Assembly: GCF_026341515.1 (NCBI RefSeq)
Contig: NZ_JAPEOK010000001.1
Location: 7,192,001 to 7,256,000, forward strand
Source: Streptomyces sp. NBC_00878
Lineage (GTDB): Bacteria > Actinomycetota > Actinomycetes > Streptomycetales > Streptomycetaceae
Reading direction: 5' to 3'
Length of the DNA: 64,000 nucleotides
The position numbers and the translations under genes were made by a program. Under the pieces are notes generated by a model. That model was not told the origin of the DNA. It did no database searches and was given only the letters and a program-made list of their open reading frames with translations. Below are positions 55,214-64,000 of this stretch, one piece after another; position 1 is the first letter of the stretch; each line of letters opens with the position of its first letter.

Positions 55214-57100
55214 GTGAGCGACACACAGACCCTGATCGAGAACCGTCCGCCGTCCGTGGCGGCCCTCTTCCTGGAGCGGGTGGCGGCGACGCCGGACGCG
55301 GAGGCCTACCGCTACCCCGTACCGCCCGCCTCGGGCGAGGGCCCGGACGACTGGAAGTCGCTGAGCTGGGCACAGGCGGCCGACCGGGTCTACGCGATCG
55401 CCGCCGGTCTGATCGAACTCGGTGTGCAGCCGGAGCAGCGCGTGGCGCTCGCCTCCTCGACCCGCGCCGACTGGATCCTCGCCGACCTCGGCATCATGTG
55501 CGCGGGCGCGGCGACGACGACCGTGTACCCGCAGACGAACGCGGAGGAGTCGGCCTTCATCCTGTCCGACTCCGACAGCAAGATCCTGATCGCGGAGGAC
55601 GCCGAACAGCTCGCCAAGGCGCGCGAGAAGCGCGCCGACCTGCCCGCGCTGACCCATGTCGTGGTGATCGACCCGACCGGCGTGGAGCCTTCACCGGAGG
55701 ACGGCGAGTGGGTCCTCACCCTCGCCGAGCTGGAGACCCGCGGCACCGCCTACCTGGAGAAGAACCCCGACCTGATCAAGGAGAAGGTCGGGGCGATCAC
55801 CAAGGACCAGCTCGCGACCCTCATCTACACCTCCGGCACCACGGGCCGCCCCAAGGGCGTCCGGCTGCCGCACGACAACTGGTCGTACATGGCGAAGGCC
55901 ATCGGCGCGACCGGGCTGCTCCAAGCTCACGACGTGCAGTACCTGTGGCTGCCGCTCGCGCACGTCTTCGGCAAGGTGCTCACGTCCGGCCATATCGAGG
56001 TCGGGCACGTCACCGCCGTCGACGGCCGCGTGGACAAGATCATCGAGAATCTGCCGGTGGTGCGGCCGACGTACATGGCGGCCGTGCCCCGCATCTTCGA
56101 GAAGGTCTACAACGGGGTCGCGGCCAAGGCGCGGGCGGGCGGCGACGCCAAGTACAAGATCTTCCAGTGGGCGGCCGGGGTCTCCCGCGAGTACGCGAAG
56201 ACCACGCAGGACACCTTCCGCCGCACCGGCGTCGCCTCCGCCCCCTTCGGCCTTTCCGCCAAGCACAAGGTCGCGGACGCGCTCGTCTTCGCCAAGATCC
56301 GCGAGGCCTTCGGCGGCAACCTGCGCGCCTGCGTCTCCGGGTCGGCGGCCCTCGCGCCCGAGATCGGCTACTTCTTCGCGGGCGCCGGCATCCACATCCT
56401 GGAGGGCTACGGCCTCACGGAGTCGTCCGCCGCCTCCTTCGTCAACCCGGGTGAGGCGTACCGCACGGGCACGGTCGGCAAGCCGCTGCCCGGCACCGAG
56501 GTGCGCATCGCGGACGACGGCGAGATCCTGCTGCGCAGCCCCGGCATCATGGAGGGCTACCACGGGCTGCCGGAGAAGACGGCCGAGGTGCTGGAATCGG
56601 ACGGCTGGCTCCACACGGGCGACATCGGCGAGCTGTCCCCCGACGGCTACCTCCGCATCACGGACCGCAAGAAGGACCTCATCAAGACCTCGGGCGGCAA
56701 GTACATCGCGCCCGCCGAGGTCGAGGGCCAGTTCAAGGCGGTCTGCCCGTACGTCTCCAACATCCTCGTGCACGGCGCCGACCGGAACTTCTGCACCGCG
56801 CTCATCGCCCTCGACGAGCCGTCCATCCTCGCGTGGGCCGCGGACAACGGCCTGTCGGGCAAGTCGTACGCCGAGGTCGTCGCCGCCCCCGCGACGACCG
56901 AGCTCATCGCCGGCCACGTCAAGTCGCTCAACGAGGGCCTCCAGCGCTGGCAGACCATCAAGAAGTTCAAGATCCTCCCCCGCGACCTCGACATCGAACA
57001 CGGCGAACTGACGCCCAGCCTGAAGCTGAAGCGCCCGGTCGTGGAGCGGGAGTACAAGCACCTGATCGACGAGATGTACGCGGGGTCGCGCGAGGCGTAG
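55214..57100 (+). CDS. fadD: Long-chain fatty-acid-CoA ligase (AMP-binding)
   Basis: A 628-residue acyl-adenylate-forming enzyme that activates fatty acids to acyl-CoA. Motifs are YTSGTTGRPKG (P-loop), EGYGLTESSAA, HTGDIGELSPDGYLRITDRKKD and a C-terminal lysine region TSGGKYIAPAEVEG. It closely resembles the bacterial long-chain type used in lipid turnover. GTG at 55214 is chosen because GGAGG lies 5 nt upstream; an ATG at 55172 is also in frame. It is convergent with the response-regulator gene. Confidence 0.93.
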   Translation: MSDTQTLIENRPPSVAALFLERVAATPDAEAYRYPVPPASGEGPDDWKSLSWAQAADRVYAIAAGLIELGVQPEQRVALASSTRADWILADLGIMCAGAATTTVYPQTNAEESAFILSDSDSKILIAEDAEQLAKAREKRADLPALTHVVVIDPTGVEPSPEDGEWVLTLAELETRGTAYLEKNPDLIKEKVGAITKDQLATLIYTSGTTGRPKGVRLPHDNWSYMAKAIGATGLLQAHDVQYLWLPLAHVFGKVLTSGHIEVGHVTAVDGRVDKIIENLPVVRPTYMAAVPRIFEKVYNGVAAKARAGGDAKYKIFQWAAGVSREYAKTTQDTFRRTGVASAPFGLSAKHKVADALVFAKIREAFGGNLRACVSGSAALAPEIGYFFAGAGIHILEGYGLTESSAASFVNPGEAYRTGTVGKPLPGTEVRIADDGEILLRSPGIMEGYHGLPEKTAEVLESDGWLHTGDIGELSPDGYLRITDRKKDLIKTSGGKYIAPAEVEGQFKAVCPYVSNILVHGADRNFCTALIALDEPSILAWAADNGLSGKSYAEVVAAPATTELIAGHVKSLNEGLQRWQTIKKFKILPRDLDIEHGELTPSLKLKRPVVEREYKHLIDEMYAGSREA

Positions 57101-57121
57101 CCCGGCGAAGCGTTGTGTGTG

Positions 57122-57149
57122 GGGGCGGGGTCACAGACCCCGCCCCTTT
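57122..57149. terminator. Bidirectional terminator between fadD and the response regulator
   Basis: GGGGCGGGGTC (57122-57132) pairs perfectly with GACCCCGCCCC (57136-57146), then TTT. It overlaps the last codons and stop of the minus-strand gene. Confidence 0.8.
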
Positions 57150-57715
57150 CGCATTTCTCGCAGTAGGTCCTCCATGTGGCGTATGTGGTGGCGCAGTTCG
57201 ACCACGTCCTTGAGATCGCTGGTCGCCATATGGGTCTCTATCGCGTGCAGGCGGTCGGCGAGTTCGTAGAACTGTGCCTGCTCGCGGGCGAGCATCCGCT
57301 CCAACTGCCGGTTCTTGCGGTGCAGATCGAGGAAGACGGTCACCTTGGCGCGCAGCACCCAGGGGTCGAACGGCTTGGTGAGATAGTCGGCGGCGCCGGT
57401 CGCGTACCCGCGGAACGCGTACCCCGCGTCGGAGTCCGTGCCGGTCAGGAAGATGATCGGGACGTCCTTGGTCTGGTCGAGCCGCTTGATGTTCGCGGCC
57501 GTTTCGAACCCGTCCATGCCCGGCATCCGGATGTCGAGCAGCACGACGGCGAACCGCTGGCGCAGCAGCGCCTTCATCGCCTCCTCGCCGGAACGGGCGC
57601 GTACGAGCGGCTCGTTGAGGGACCCCAGGACGGCCTCCAGCGCGATCAGGTTGTCCTCCATGTCGTCCACGAGGAGTATGCTGGCGCGCTCGTCTGTCGA
57701 GCCTTCAGTGCTCAT
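57131..57715 (-). CDS. Response regulator without output domain (OsaB-like)
   Basis: A 194-residue protein: a receiver domain (residues 10-130) with the phospho-acceptor Asp61 in VVLLDIRMPGMDG, the acidic pair DD at 17-18 and the conserved Lys in DYLTKPFD, followed by a C-terminal coiled coil (140-190). There is no DNA-binding domain, so it likely signals by protein contact. It follows the hybrid kinase gene by 18 nt and is surely co-transcribed. The kinase, the regulator and the divergent phosphatase gene together match the osaA-osaB-osaC layout known from osmotic-stress signalling in S. coelicolor; orthology is inferred, not proven. Confidence 0.88.
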   Translation of the reverse strand: MSTEGSTDERASILLVDDMEDNLIALEAVLGSLNEPLVRARSGEEAMKALLRQRFAVVLLDIRMPGMDGFETAANIKRLDQTKDVPIIFLTGTDSDAGYAFRGYATGAADYLTKPFDPWVLRAKVTVFLDLHRKNRQLERMLAREQAQFYELADRLHAIETHMATSDLKDVVELRHHIRHMEDLLREMRKGRGL

Positions 57716-57733
57716 GGTGATTGATTGCCTGCC

Positions 57734-60700
57734 TCATTCGGTCGTCGGCGGGAAGACGGTGGGCTCCTGGGACGCGACGGGTTCGGGTGCGTCGGAACCG
57801 ACGGGTTCCGACGTACCGGTCGCGACGGAGAGGCCCTGCTCCTCGGCATCCGTGCTCTCGACGTCCAGGAGCGCACAGACGACGGTCAGCAGTTGATCGA
57901 CGTCCACCGGCTTGGGTACGTAGTCGTTCGCACCGCGCGCGATGGACTTCTCGCGGTCGCCCGGCATCGCCTTGGCGGTGAGGGCGACGATGGGAAGTCC
58001 GGTCCAGCGCGGGGTGCGGCGGATGGCGGAGATGGTCTCGTAGCCGTCCATCTCCGGCATCATGATGTCCATCAGGACGAGTTCGACGTCGGGGTTGCGC
58101 TCCAGTGTCTCGATTCCCTCGCGCCCGTTCTCCGCGTACAGGACGGGCATCCCGACCCGGCCCAGTACATGGGTGAGCGCGAAGACGTTGCGGATGTCGT
58201 CGTCCACGATCAACACCCGGCGCCCCGGCAGGACCTGTCCCGCCCGGCCGGAGGTCCACGCCTCCAGCTTGGTGGGCGCGGGCCAGCCGTCGTGCTGGTC
58301 GTGGGCGGTGAAGGGCTCGGAGGACAGCTGCTCGGGCAGGTGCGGCGCCTCCTCCTCCGACCCGGGCCCGGTCGCCGTGTGACCGGGGCTGATGACCGGC
58401 ACGTACAGCGTGAAGGTGGAACCCTTGCCGGGCATGCTCTCGGCGATGATGCGGCCGCCCAGCAGGCCCGCGATCTCCCGGCTGATGGACAGGCCGAGTC
58501 CCGTGCCGCCGTACTTGCGGTTCGTCGTGCCGTCGGCCTGCTGGAACGCCTCGAAGATCACCGGGAGTTTCTCCGGGGCGATACCGATGCCGGTGTCGGA
58601 CACCGCGAAGGCGATCACGTCGTCGCTGTTCTCGCGGGTGTAGCGGTGCTCGGGGTCCTTGACGCGGTTGACGCGCAGCTCGACCCGGCCCGTCGCGGTG
58701 AACTTGATCGCGTTGGAGAGCAGGTTGCGCAGGATCTGCTGGAGCCGCTGCTCGTCCGAGTACATCTCCCGCGGTACGTTCTCGCCGACCGACACCTCGA
58801 AGGAGAGCCCCCGGTCGAGCGTGAGCGGCCGGAACGTGGCGTGCACGTAGTCGAGCAGCTTGATCAGCGGCAGCTTCTTCGGGCGTACGTCCATCCGGCC
58901 GGCCTCGATCTTCGACAGGTCGAGGATGTCGTTGATGAGCTGGAGGAGGTCGGACCCCGAGCGGTGGATCGTCGTCGCGAACTGCACCTCCTGGTCGGAG
59001 AGATGACCGTCCGGGTTGTCGGAGAGCAGCCGGGCCAGGATCAGCAGTGAGTTGAGCGGGGTGCGCAGCTCGTGCGACATGTTCGCCAGGAACTCCGACT
59101 TGTACTGGGAACTGGTGGCCAACAGCGCTGCCTTCTCCTCCAGTTCGGCGTTCGAGCGCTGCAACTCGGCCTGCTGCATCTGGAGTTCGTCCGAGCGCTC
59201 CTGGAGCTGCATGGCGAGGCGCTGGGACTCGCCGAGCAGGGACTCCGTACGGGAGTTGGCGATGATGGTGTTGATCGCGACGGCGATGGTGTTCACGAAC
59301 TGGTCGAAGAACGCCAGGTGCACATCGGAGAAGCGGGAGAAGGAGGCCAGCTCGATCACCCCGAGGAGCTTGTCCTCGAAGAGGATCGGGATGATGACCA
59401 CGCTGGAGGGGGCCGCCTCGCCGAGCCCGCTGTTGATCTTGATGTAGCCGGGCGGTGCCTCCTCGACGAGGATCCGCTTCTTCTCGCGGGCCGCCTGCCG
59501 GGCCAGACCGTGCACCGGGAGGCCGCCGGTCTCGACCGTGGTGCCCTGTGCCGCGCCGTACCCGGCGATGAACGCCAGTCCTTTGGTGGGAACGGTGGTG
59601 GGGAGCGAGGCGCTCTCCTCGTCCGGGTCGGCCAGGAAGAACGCGCCGTACTGGGCGTTCACCAGCGGGGTCAGCTCGCGCAGCAGCAGGTCGGCCACCT
59701 CCATCAGGTCGCGGTGGCCCTGCATCAGCGCGGCCAGCCGGGCGAGGTTCGACTCCAGCCAGTCCTTCGCGCGAGTCGTCTCGCGGAGGTTGGACACCAT
59801 CAGGTTGATGTTGTCCTTCAGCTCGGCGACCTCGCCCTGTGTCTCCACGCTGATCGAACGGGACATGTCGCCCTGGGCCACGGCCGAGGCGACCTCGGCG
59901 ATCGCGCGCACCTGGGTGGTGAGGTTCGACGCCAGCTCGTTCACGTTCGTCGTCAGGCGCTTCCAGGTGCCGTACACGCCCTCGACCCGTGCCTGGCCGC
60001 CGAGTTGGCCCTCGGAGCCGACCTCACGGGCCACGCGGGTCACCTCGGAGGAGAAGGAGGAGAGCGTGTCGACCATCGTGTTGATGGCGGTCTTCAGCTC
60101 CAGGATCTCGCCGCGCGCGTCGACGTCGATCTTCTTCGAGAGGTCGCCGTTGGCCACGGCGGTGGTGACCTGGGCGATGTTCCGCACCTGTGAAGTGAGG
60201 TTGTCCGCCATGTAGTTGACGTTGTCGGTCAGATCACGCCAGACACCCGACACACCGAGGACCTGGGCGCGCCCGCCGAGCCGCCCGTCGGTGCCGACCT
60301 CGCGGGCCACGCGGGTCACCTCGTCGGCGAAGGCGCGCAGTTGCTCCACCATCGTGTTGACGGTGTCCTTCAGCTCCAGGATCTCGCCGCGCGCGTCGAC
60401 GGTGATCTTCTTGGAGAGGTCGCCGTTGGCCACGGCGGTGGTGACCTGGGCGATGTTCCGCACCTGTGAAGTCAGGTTCAGGGCCATGAAGTTGACGTTG
60501 TCGGTGAGGTCTTTCCAGACGCCGGACACGCCCCGCACCTGGGCCTGCCCGCCGAGGTTTCCTTCGGTGCCGACCTCGCGGGCGACGCGGGTGACTTCGT
60601 CGGCGAAGGCGGAGAGCTGGTCGACCATCGTGTTGATGGTGGACTTGAGCTCCAGGATCTCGCCCTTCGCCTCCACCGTGATCTTCTTGCCGAGGTCGCC

Positions 60701-61912
60701 CTGGGCCACGGCGGTGGAGACGAGCGCGATATTGCGGACCTGCGAAGTCAGGTTGTCCGCCATGAAGTTGACGTTGTCCGTGAGGTCCTTCCAGACCCCG
60801 GACACGCCCCGCACCTGCGCCCGCCCGCCCAGGTTTCCTTCCGTACCCACCTCGCGGGCGACGCGGGTGACCTCGTCGGCGAAGGCGGAGAGCTGGTCGA
60901 CCATCGTGTTGATGGTGGACTTCAGCTCCAGGATCTCGCCCTTCGCGTCGACCGTGATCTTCTGACTCAGGTCGCCGTTGGCCACGGCCGTCGTCACCTG
61001 GGCGATGTTCCGCACCTGCGAAGTCAGGTTCGAGGCCATGAAGTTGACGTTGTCGGTGAGGTCCTTCCAGACCCCCGACACACCACGCACCTGCGCCCGG
61101 CCGCCCAACTGGCCCTCGGTACCGACTTCGCGGGCGACGCGGGTGACTTCGTCGGCGAAGGCGGAGAGCTGGTCGACCATCGTGTTCACGGTCAGCTTCA
61201 GTTCGAGCAGCTCACCGGTCGCCTCGACCGTCACCGTGCGGGTCAGGTCGCCGCGCGCCACCGCCGTGGTGACCAGGGCGATGTCACGGACCTGGGCCGT
61301 CAGCCGGGACGCCATCGTGTTCACCGCCTCGGTCACGTCCCGCCAACTGCCCGACAGGCCCGTCACCTTGGCTCGACCGCCCAGCCGCCCCTCCGTGCCG
61401 ACCTCGCGAGCCACCCGGGTCACCTCGCCGGTGAACAGGGACAGCTGGTCGACCATCTTGTTGACCGTCCGGCCCAACCGGCGCAGGTCGCCCCGGAGTT
61501 GGCGGTTCCCGTCGTGCAGGTCGACGCGCTGGGTCAGGTCGCCGCCCGCCACCGCGTCGAGCACGCGGGTCGCGTTGGCGGCCGGCGCGACGAGCGCGTC
61601 CAGCAGCTGGTTCACATCGTTGACCCTGGTCGTCCAGTGGCCCTGCCCCGGGCTCGCGGAGAGCCGCTCGTCCAGCCGGCCGTGGCGCACCAGCTCCCTG
61701 CGGACGCGCTGCACCTCGGAGTTGAAGTGCAGGCTGCGGTCCAGGATCTGGTTGAACACGGTGACCAGCTCGGCCGCCAGGCCGTGACCCGACTCGGGCA
61801 CTTTGCTGAAGTCCCCGTCCCGGGCGGCGGTCATGGCGGCGAGCAGAGGACGCAGATCTGATGCCCGAATCTGTCCGTCTTCGAGCACATGCGTAGCACT
61901 GTTCTCACTCAT
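57734..61912 (-). CDS. Multi-HAMP hybrid sensor histidine kinase (OsaA-like)
   Basis: A 1392-residue cytoplasmic-type sensor without membrane helices. Seven HAMP domains in a row (about residues 100-740) have a near-identical 92-residue period with linkers [17 protein letters not shown] domain follows (about 760-900), then HisKA with His947 in SHELRTPLN, the HATPase domain ([22 protein letters not shown]) and a C-terminal receiver with Asp1282 in [12 protein letters not shown]. It resembles group III/Nik1-type osmosensing kinases. The start ATG at 61912 (MSENSA) is chosen; the frame runs on to 62761 but only as the complement of the divergent gene. Confidence 0.92.
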   Translation of the reverse strand: MSENSATHVLEDGQIRASDLRPLLAAMTAARDGDFSKVPESGHGLAAELVTVFNQILDRSLHFNSEVQRVRRELVRHGRLDERLSASPGQGHWTTRVNDVNQLLDALVAPAANATRVLDAVAGGDLTQRVDLHDGNRQLRGDLRRLGRTVNKMVDQLSLFTGEVTRVAREVGTEGRLGGRAKVTGLSGSWRDVTEAVNTMASRLTAQVRDIALVTTAVARGDLTRTVTVEATGELLELKLTVNTMVDQLSAFADEVTRVAREVGTEGQLGGRAQVRGVSGVWKDLTDNVNFMASNLTSQVRNIAQVTTAVANGDLSQKITVDAKGEILELKSTINTMVDQLSAFADEVTRVAREVGTEGNLGGRAQVRGVSGVWKDLTDNVNFMADNLTSQVRNIALVSTAVAQGDLGKKITVEAKGEILELKSTINTMVDQLSAFADEVTRVAREVGTEGNLGGQAQVRGVSGVWKDLTDNVNFMALNLTSQVRNIAQVTTAVANGDLSKKITVDARGEILELKDTVNTMVEQLRAFADEVTRVAREVGTDGRLGGRAQVLGVSGVWRDLTDNVNYMADNLTSQVRNIAQVTTAVANGDLSKKIDVDARGEILELKTAINTMVDTLSSFSSEVTRVAREVGSEGQLGGQARVEGVYGTWKRLTTNVNELASNLTTQVRAIAEVASAVAQGDMSRSISVETQGEVAELKDNINLMVSNLRETTRAKDWLESNLARLAALMQGHRDLMEVADLLLRELTPLVNAQYGAFFLADPDEESASLPTTVPTKGLAFIAGYGAAQGTTVETGGLPVHGLARQAAREKKRILVEEAPPGYIKINSGLGEAAPSSVVIIPILFEDKLLGVIELASFSRFSDVHLAFFDQFVNTIAVAINTIIANSRTESLLGESQRLAMQLQERSDELQMQQAELQRSNAELEEKAALLATSSQYKSEFLANMSHELRTPLNSLLILARLLSDNPDGHLSDQEVQFATTIHRSGSDLLQLINDILDLSKIEAGRMDVRPKKLPLIKLLDYVHATFRPLTLDRGLSFEVSVGENVPREMYSDEQRLQQILRNLLSNAIKFTATGRVELRVNRVKDPEHRYTRENSDDVIAFAVSDTGIGIAPEKLPVIFEAFQQADGTTNRKYGGTGLGLSISREIAGLLGGRIIAESMPGKGSTFTLYVPVISPGHTATGPGSEEEAPHLPEQLSSEPFTAHDQHDGWPAPTKLEAWTSGRAGQVLPGRRVLIVDDDIRNVFALTHVLGRVGMPVLYAENGREGIETLERNPDVELVLMDIMMPEMDGYETISAIRRTPRWTGLPIVALTAKAMPGDREKSIARGANDYVPKPVDVDQLLTVVCALLDVESTDAEEQGLSVATGTSEPVGSDAPEPVASQEPTVFPPTTE
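59771..61426 (-). repeat. Six 276-bp tandem units encoding HAMP domains
   Basis: The [10 protein letters not shown] codons recur exactly every 276 bp (E codons at 61426, 61150, 60874, 60598, 60322 and 60046). Neighbouring units are highly similar at DNA level, which suggests recent duplication or gene conversion. Confidence 0.88.
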
Positions 61913-62015
61913 GGTGGCCCACTTCGGTAACTCGGCGCTTATGGGCGAGGCCAGTCTGTCACTCTGTCCGCATCGCCTGAGGCGTATTCGTCCGAACTGC
62001 TCAGGGAGCCGCACA

Positions 62016-64000
62016 GTGGGGCCCATACCGACGCAACGGGAGTCCATGTCCCGTGCTCCTGAGGCGCGGGTGCGCCCACGGGCGGTGGCACGTACGTCCT
62101 TGCCTGGCAACCCTCTCGCGCCGGGCGCCGCCCGCCGCTTCGTCCGCGCCGCGCTCGCCGAATGGACCGAACTCGCCCTGCCCGGCGCCGAGTTCGTCAC
62201 CGACCTGCTCGTCGCCGACGCCATGGTGGTCGTCAGCGAACTCGTCACCAACGCGGTGGTGCACGCCGGCACGGACGTGGAGCTGCTGTGCCGGCTCGAC
62301 CGCTGCGGGGAGGACTGCGCGGCGGCCGGGCAGGGGGGTTCGGGGGCTGGGTATGTGGGCTCGGGTGGCGCGCCGGGGGGTTCCGGTGCCGCGCATGTGG
62401 GCTTGGGTGCCGAGCGGATGGCCGCCTCGAACGACGGCTCGCCCGATATCCCGGACGACGGCTCCGGCAGCGGCTCGTACGACGGCTCGTACGACGGCTC
62501 GGGCAACGGCTCCAAGGCCGGGCCGGGACCTGATTCCGGACTCGGACGTGATTCCGGACTCGGGCCTGATTCTGGCCCCGAACCCATGCCCGGCCCCGAA
62601 CCCAGGCCCGGACCCGATTCCGGTGTCCTGGTCATAGAGGTCTCCGACCACCACCCCGCGCGCGTGGTGCGCGACGACGGGGCCGAGCGGCCGTACGACA
62701 CCGTCGAGTACGGCCGGGGCCTGCATCTCGTCTCCGCGCTCTCCGAAGCCTGGGGCATCACCTACCGCACCGGCGTCAAGACCGTGTGGGCACGCATGCC
62801 CGTCGACGGGAGCGCCACCGTCGAGGAGGCGGAGGCCGAGGCGTACGACGGCGAACACGCGCTGCGGCGCGGGCAGCGGGCCGCCGAGATCCTCGCCCCC
62901 GCGCCCCGGCGCGGCATGCAGGAACAGGACTGGCGCAGCCGCGGCGTCCTCTCCTTCCTCGCCGAGGCCTCCGACCTGCTCGCCGGACAGCTCGACGAGG
63001 ACCTGGTCGCCGCGCTCACCGGGCAGCTGCTCGTGCCGCGGCTCGCCGACTGGTGCGCGGTGTGGCTGGAGGACGAGGCCCCGGGCCGCTCCGACGGAGG
63101 CGTCGTCGGCGGGCCACGGCTCGCCCGGGTCTGGCACGGTAGCGAGAACCGCATCGAGGAACTGCGCAGGCTCCTGGAGAAGGACCCGCCCGCACTGCCC
63201 GAATCCGACCGCGCGGGGCCCGTACCCGTGCCGTGGCCCGCCGAGGCGCTGGGAGCACGGGCGACAGGCGGATCGGCACTCGCGTTCCGCCTGATCGCGG
63301 GCGGCAGACCGCTCGGCACGCTGGTCATCGGCCGGGCCGGGCAGACCCGCTTCCCCGACGAGATCACGGGGCTCGTCGAGGATCTCGGCCGACGGGTCGC
63401 GCTCGCCATCGGCGCGGCCCGGCAGTACGCGCGCCAGGCCACCATCAGCCGCGTACTGCAGCGCGGACTGCTGCCCGGGGCGGTCGCCGAGATCCCCGGC
63501 GTACGCAGCGCGCTCGTCTACGAGCCGTGCGACAAGGGCGGACCCAGCGGGGACTTCTACGATCTCTTCCCCGCCGGGGACGGCCGCTGGTGCTTCGCCC
63601 TCGGCGACGTACAGGGCAAGGGCCCCGAGGCAGCCGTGGTGATCGGCCTCGCCCGGCCGTGGCTGCGGCTCCTCGCCCGGGAGGGGTACGAGGTGCCCGA
63701 CGTCCTCGACCGCCTCAACCAGCTTCTCCTCGACGACGCGACCGAGGCCGCCGACGCTGCCGCCCGGGCCCTGGTGTCCGCGGGCGGCACGGGGCTCGCG
63801 GACGAGGGGCCGCAGACCCGTTTCCTCTCCCTCCTCTACGGCGAGCTGGTGCCCTTCGACGGCGGAGTGCGCTGCACGCTCGCCTCCGCCGGGCATCCAT
63901 TGCCGTTGCTTCTGCAACCGTGCGGGAAGGTCGCCGAGGTGGGTCAGCCGCAGACCCTCCTCGGCGTCTTCGAGGACGCCAGCTACGCCTGCGGGACCTT
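62016..64000 (+). CDS. Anti-sigma kinase/GAF/PP2C phosphatase (OsaC-like), 5' part
   Basis: The open frame runs past the window end. It begins with an RsbW-type HATPase: N-box SELVTNAVVHA (Glu75, Asn79) and G-boxes VIEVSDHHPARV (Asp211) and YGRGLHLVSAL. The two halves are split by about 130 residues, roughly 100 more than usual, filled with GSYDGSYDGSGNGS and PDSGLG-type repeats. A GAF-like region follows (about 285-470), then a SpoIIE/PP2C phosphatase with GPSGDFYDLF, GDVQGKGPEAA and LASAGHPLPLL. Such proteins control anti-sigma/anti-anti-sigma switching, here probably SigB-type stress control together with the divergent kinase. GTG at 62016 has GGGAG 7 nt upstream; ATG at 62046 is an alternative. 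Confidence 0.88.
   Translation, partial: MGPIPTQRESMSRAPEARVRPRAVARTSLPGNPLAPGAARRFVRAALAEWTELALPGAEFVTDLLVADAMVVVSELVTNAVVHAGTDVELLCRLDRCGEDCAAAGQGGSGAGYVGSGGAPGGSGAAHVGLGAERMAASNDGSPDIPDDGSGSGSYDGSYDGSGNGSKAGPGPDSGLGRDSGLGPDSGPEPMPGPEPRPGPDSGVLVIEVSDHHPARVVRDDGAERPYDTVEYGRGLHLVSALSEAWGITYRTGVKTVWARMPVDGSATVEEAEAEAYDGEHALRRGQRAAEILAPAPRRGMQEQDWRSRGVLSFLAEASDLLAGQLDEDLVAALTGQLLVPRLADWCAVWLEDEAPGRSDGGVVGGPRLARVWHGSENRIEELRRLLEKDPPALPESDRAGPVPVPWPAEALGARATGGSALAFRLIAGGRPLGTLVIGRAGQTRFPDEITGLVEDLGRRVALAIGAARQYARQATISRVLQRGLLPGAVAEIPGVRSALVYEPCDKGGPSGDFYDLFPAGDGRWCFALGDVQGKGPEAAVVIGLARPWLRLLAREGYEVPDVLDRLNQLLLDDATEAADAAARALVSAGGTGLADEGPQTRFLSLLYGELVPFDGGVRCTLASAGHPLPLLLQPCGKVAEVGQPQTLLGVFEDASYACGT
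62440..62630 (+). repeat. In-frame low-complexity repeats within the ATPase domain
   Basis: GACGGCTCGTAC-type 12-bp units (62464-62505) and GATTCCGGACTCGG-type units (62532-62575), then CCCGGCCCCGAACC units, expand the loop between the N-box and the G1 box. All stay in frame. Confidence 0.75.

Noticed and set aside
62001..63917. A 638-codon minus-strand frame, and extension of the hybrid kinase to 62761
   Set aside because: Both lie opposite the OsaC-like gene, which has clear HATPase and PP2C motifs on the plus strand. The kinase starts sensibly at 61912.

Overview
The window is a very GC-rich actinobacterial chromosome segment. Gene content, GTG starts, leaderless promoters, rare TTA codons and typical intergenic palindromes all point to Streptomyces. 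The gene order (rod/SEDS gene, CYTH-CHAD, radical SAM, rne, rplU-rpmA-obg, proB-proA, nadD, rsfS, leuS, degV, comEA-comEC, holA, rpsT/lepA, acyl-CoA ligase) is the conserved core block known from Streptomyces chromosomes. No integrase, transposase, prophage or CRISPR array was found.

Layout. Positions 1-9.3 kb hold the 3' end of a RodA/FtsW gene, a CYTH-CHAD protein and the two halves of a radical-SAM system (TIGR03960 and TIGR03936). These halves are separated by two unusual genes: a nuclease-TerD fusion and a tryptophan-rich membrane protein with seven 11-residue repeats. From 9.5 to 17.8 kb come RNase E/G, a secreted PLD-like protein, and L21, L27 and Obg. From 18 to 31 kb come a membrane glycerophosphotransferase-family protein, proline biosynthesis (proB, proA), two related membrane proteins, an M48 peptidase, two tiny membrane proteins, nadD, a LytR_C protein, a long structured hairpin (30670-30784), rsfS and a histidine phosphatase.

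At 32.2-35.7 kb two nearly identical tRNA-Ala(GGC) genes bracket a regulator, a divergent drug exporter and two small zinc-ribbon proteins. The regulator and the exporter each carry one TTA codon, so they probably depend on bldA. From 35.9 to 42.1 kb come a NuoF-ferredoxin/cytochrome b-like redox pair and leuS. The leuS gene sits behind a short Leu-rich leader peptide and an intrinsic terminator, a probable attenuator. From 42 to 57 kb come DegV, competence-type DNA uptake genes (comEA, comEC), arylamine N-acetyltransferase, a YceI protein, holA, rpsT, lepA and an acyl-CoA ligase.

The last 7 kb is a stress-signalling locus laid out like osaABC. It has a response regulator without an output domain, a hybrid kinase with seven HAMP domains, and a divergent anti-sigma-kinase/GAF/PP2C protein that runs off the window.

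Recurring themes are leaderless promoters (a -10 box 6-7 nt before the start codon), short tandem repeats that begin on stop codons, and in-frame minisatellites. The best candidates for new biology are the hairpin at 30670-30784, the leuS attenuator, the TerD-nuclease/Trp-repeat pair, the tRNA-bracketed TTA genes, and the low-complexity insert that splits the ATPase domain of the final gene.
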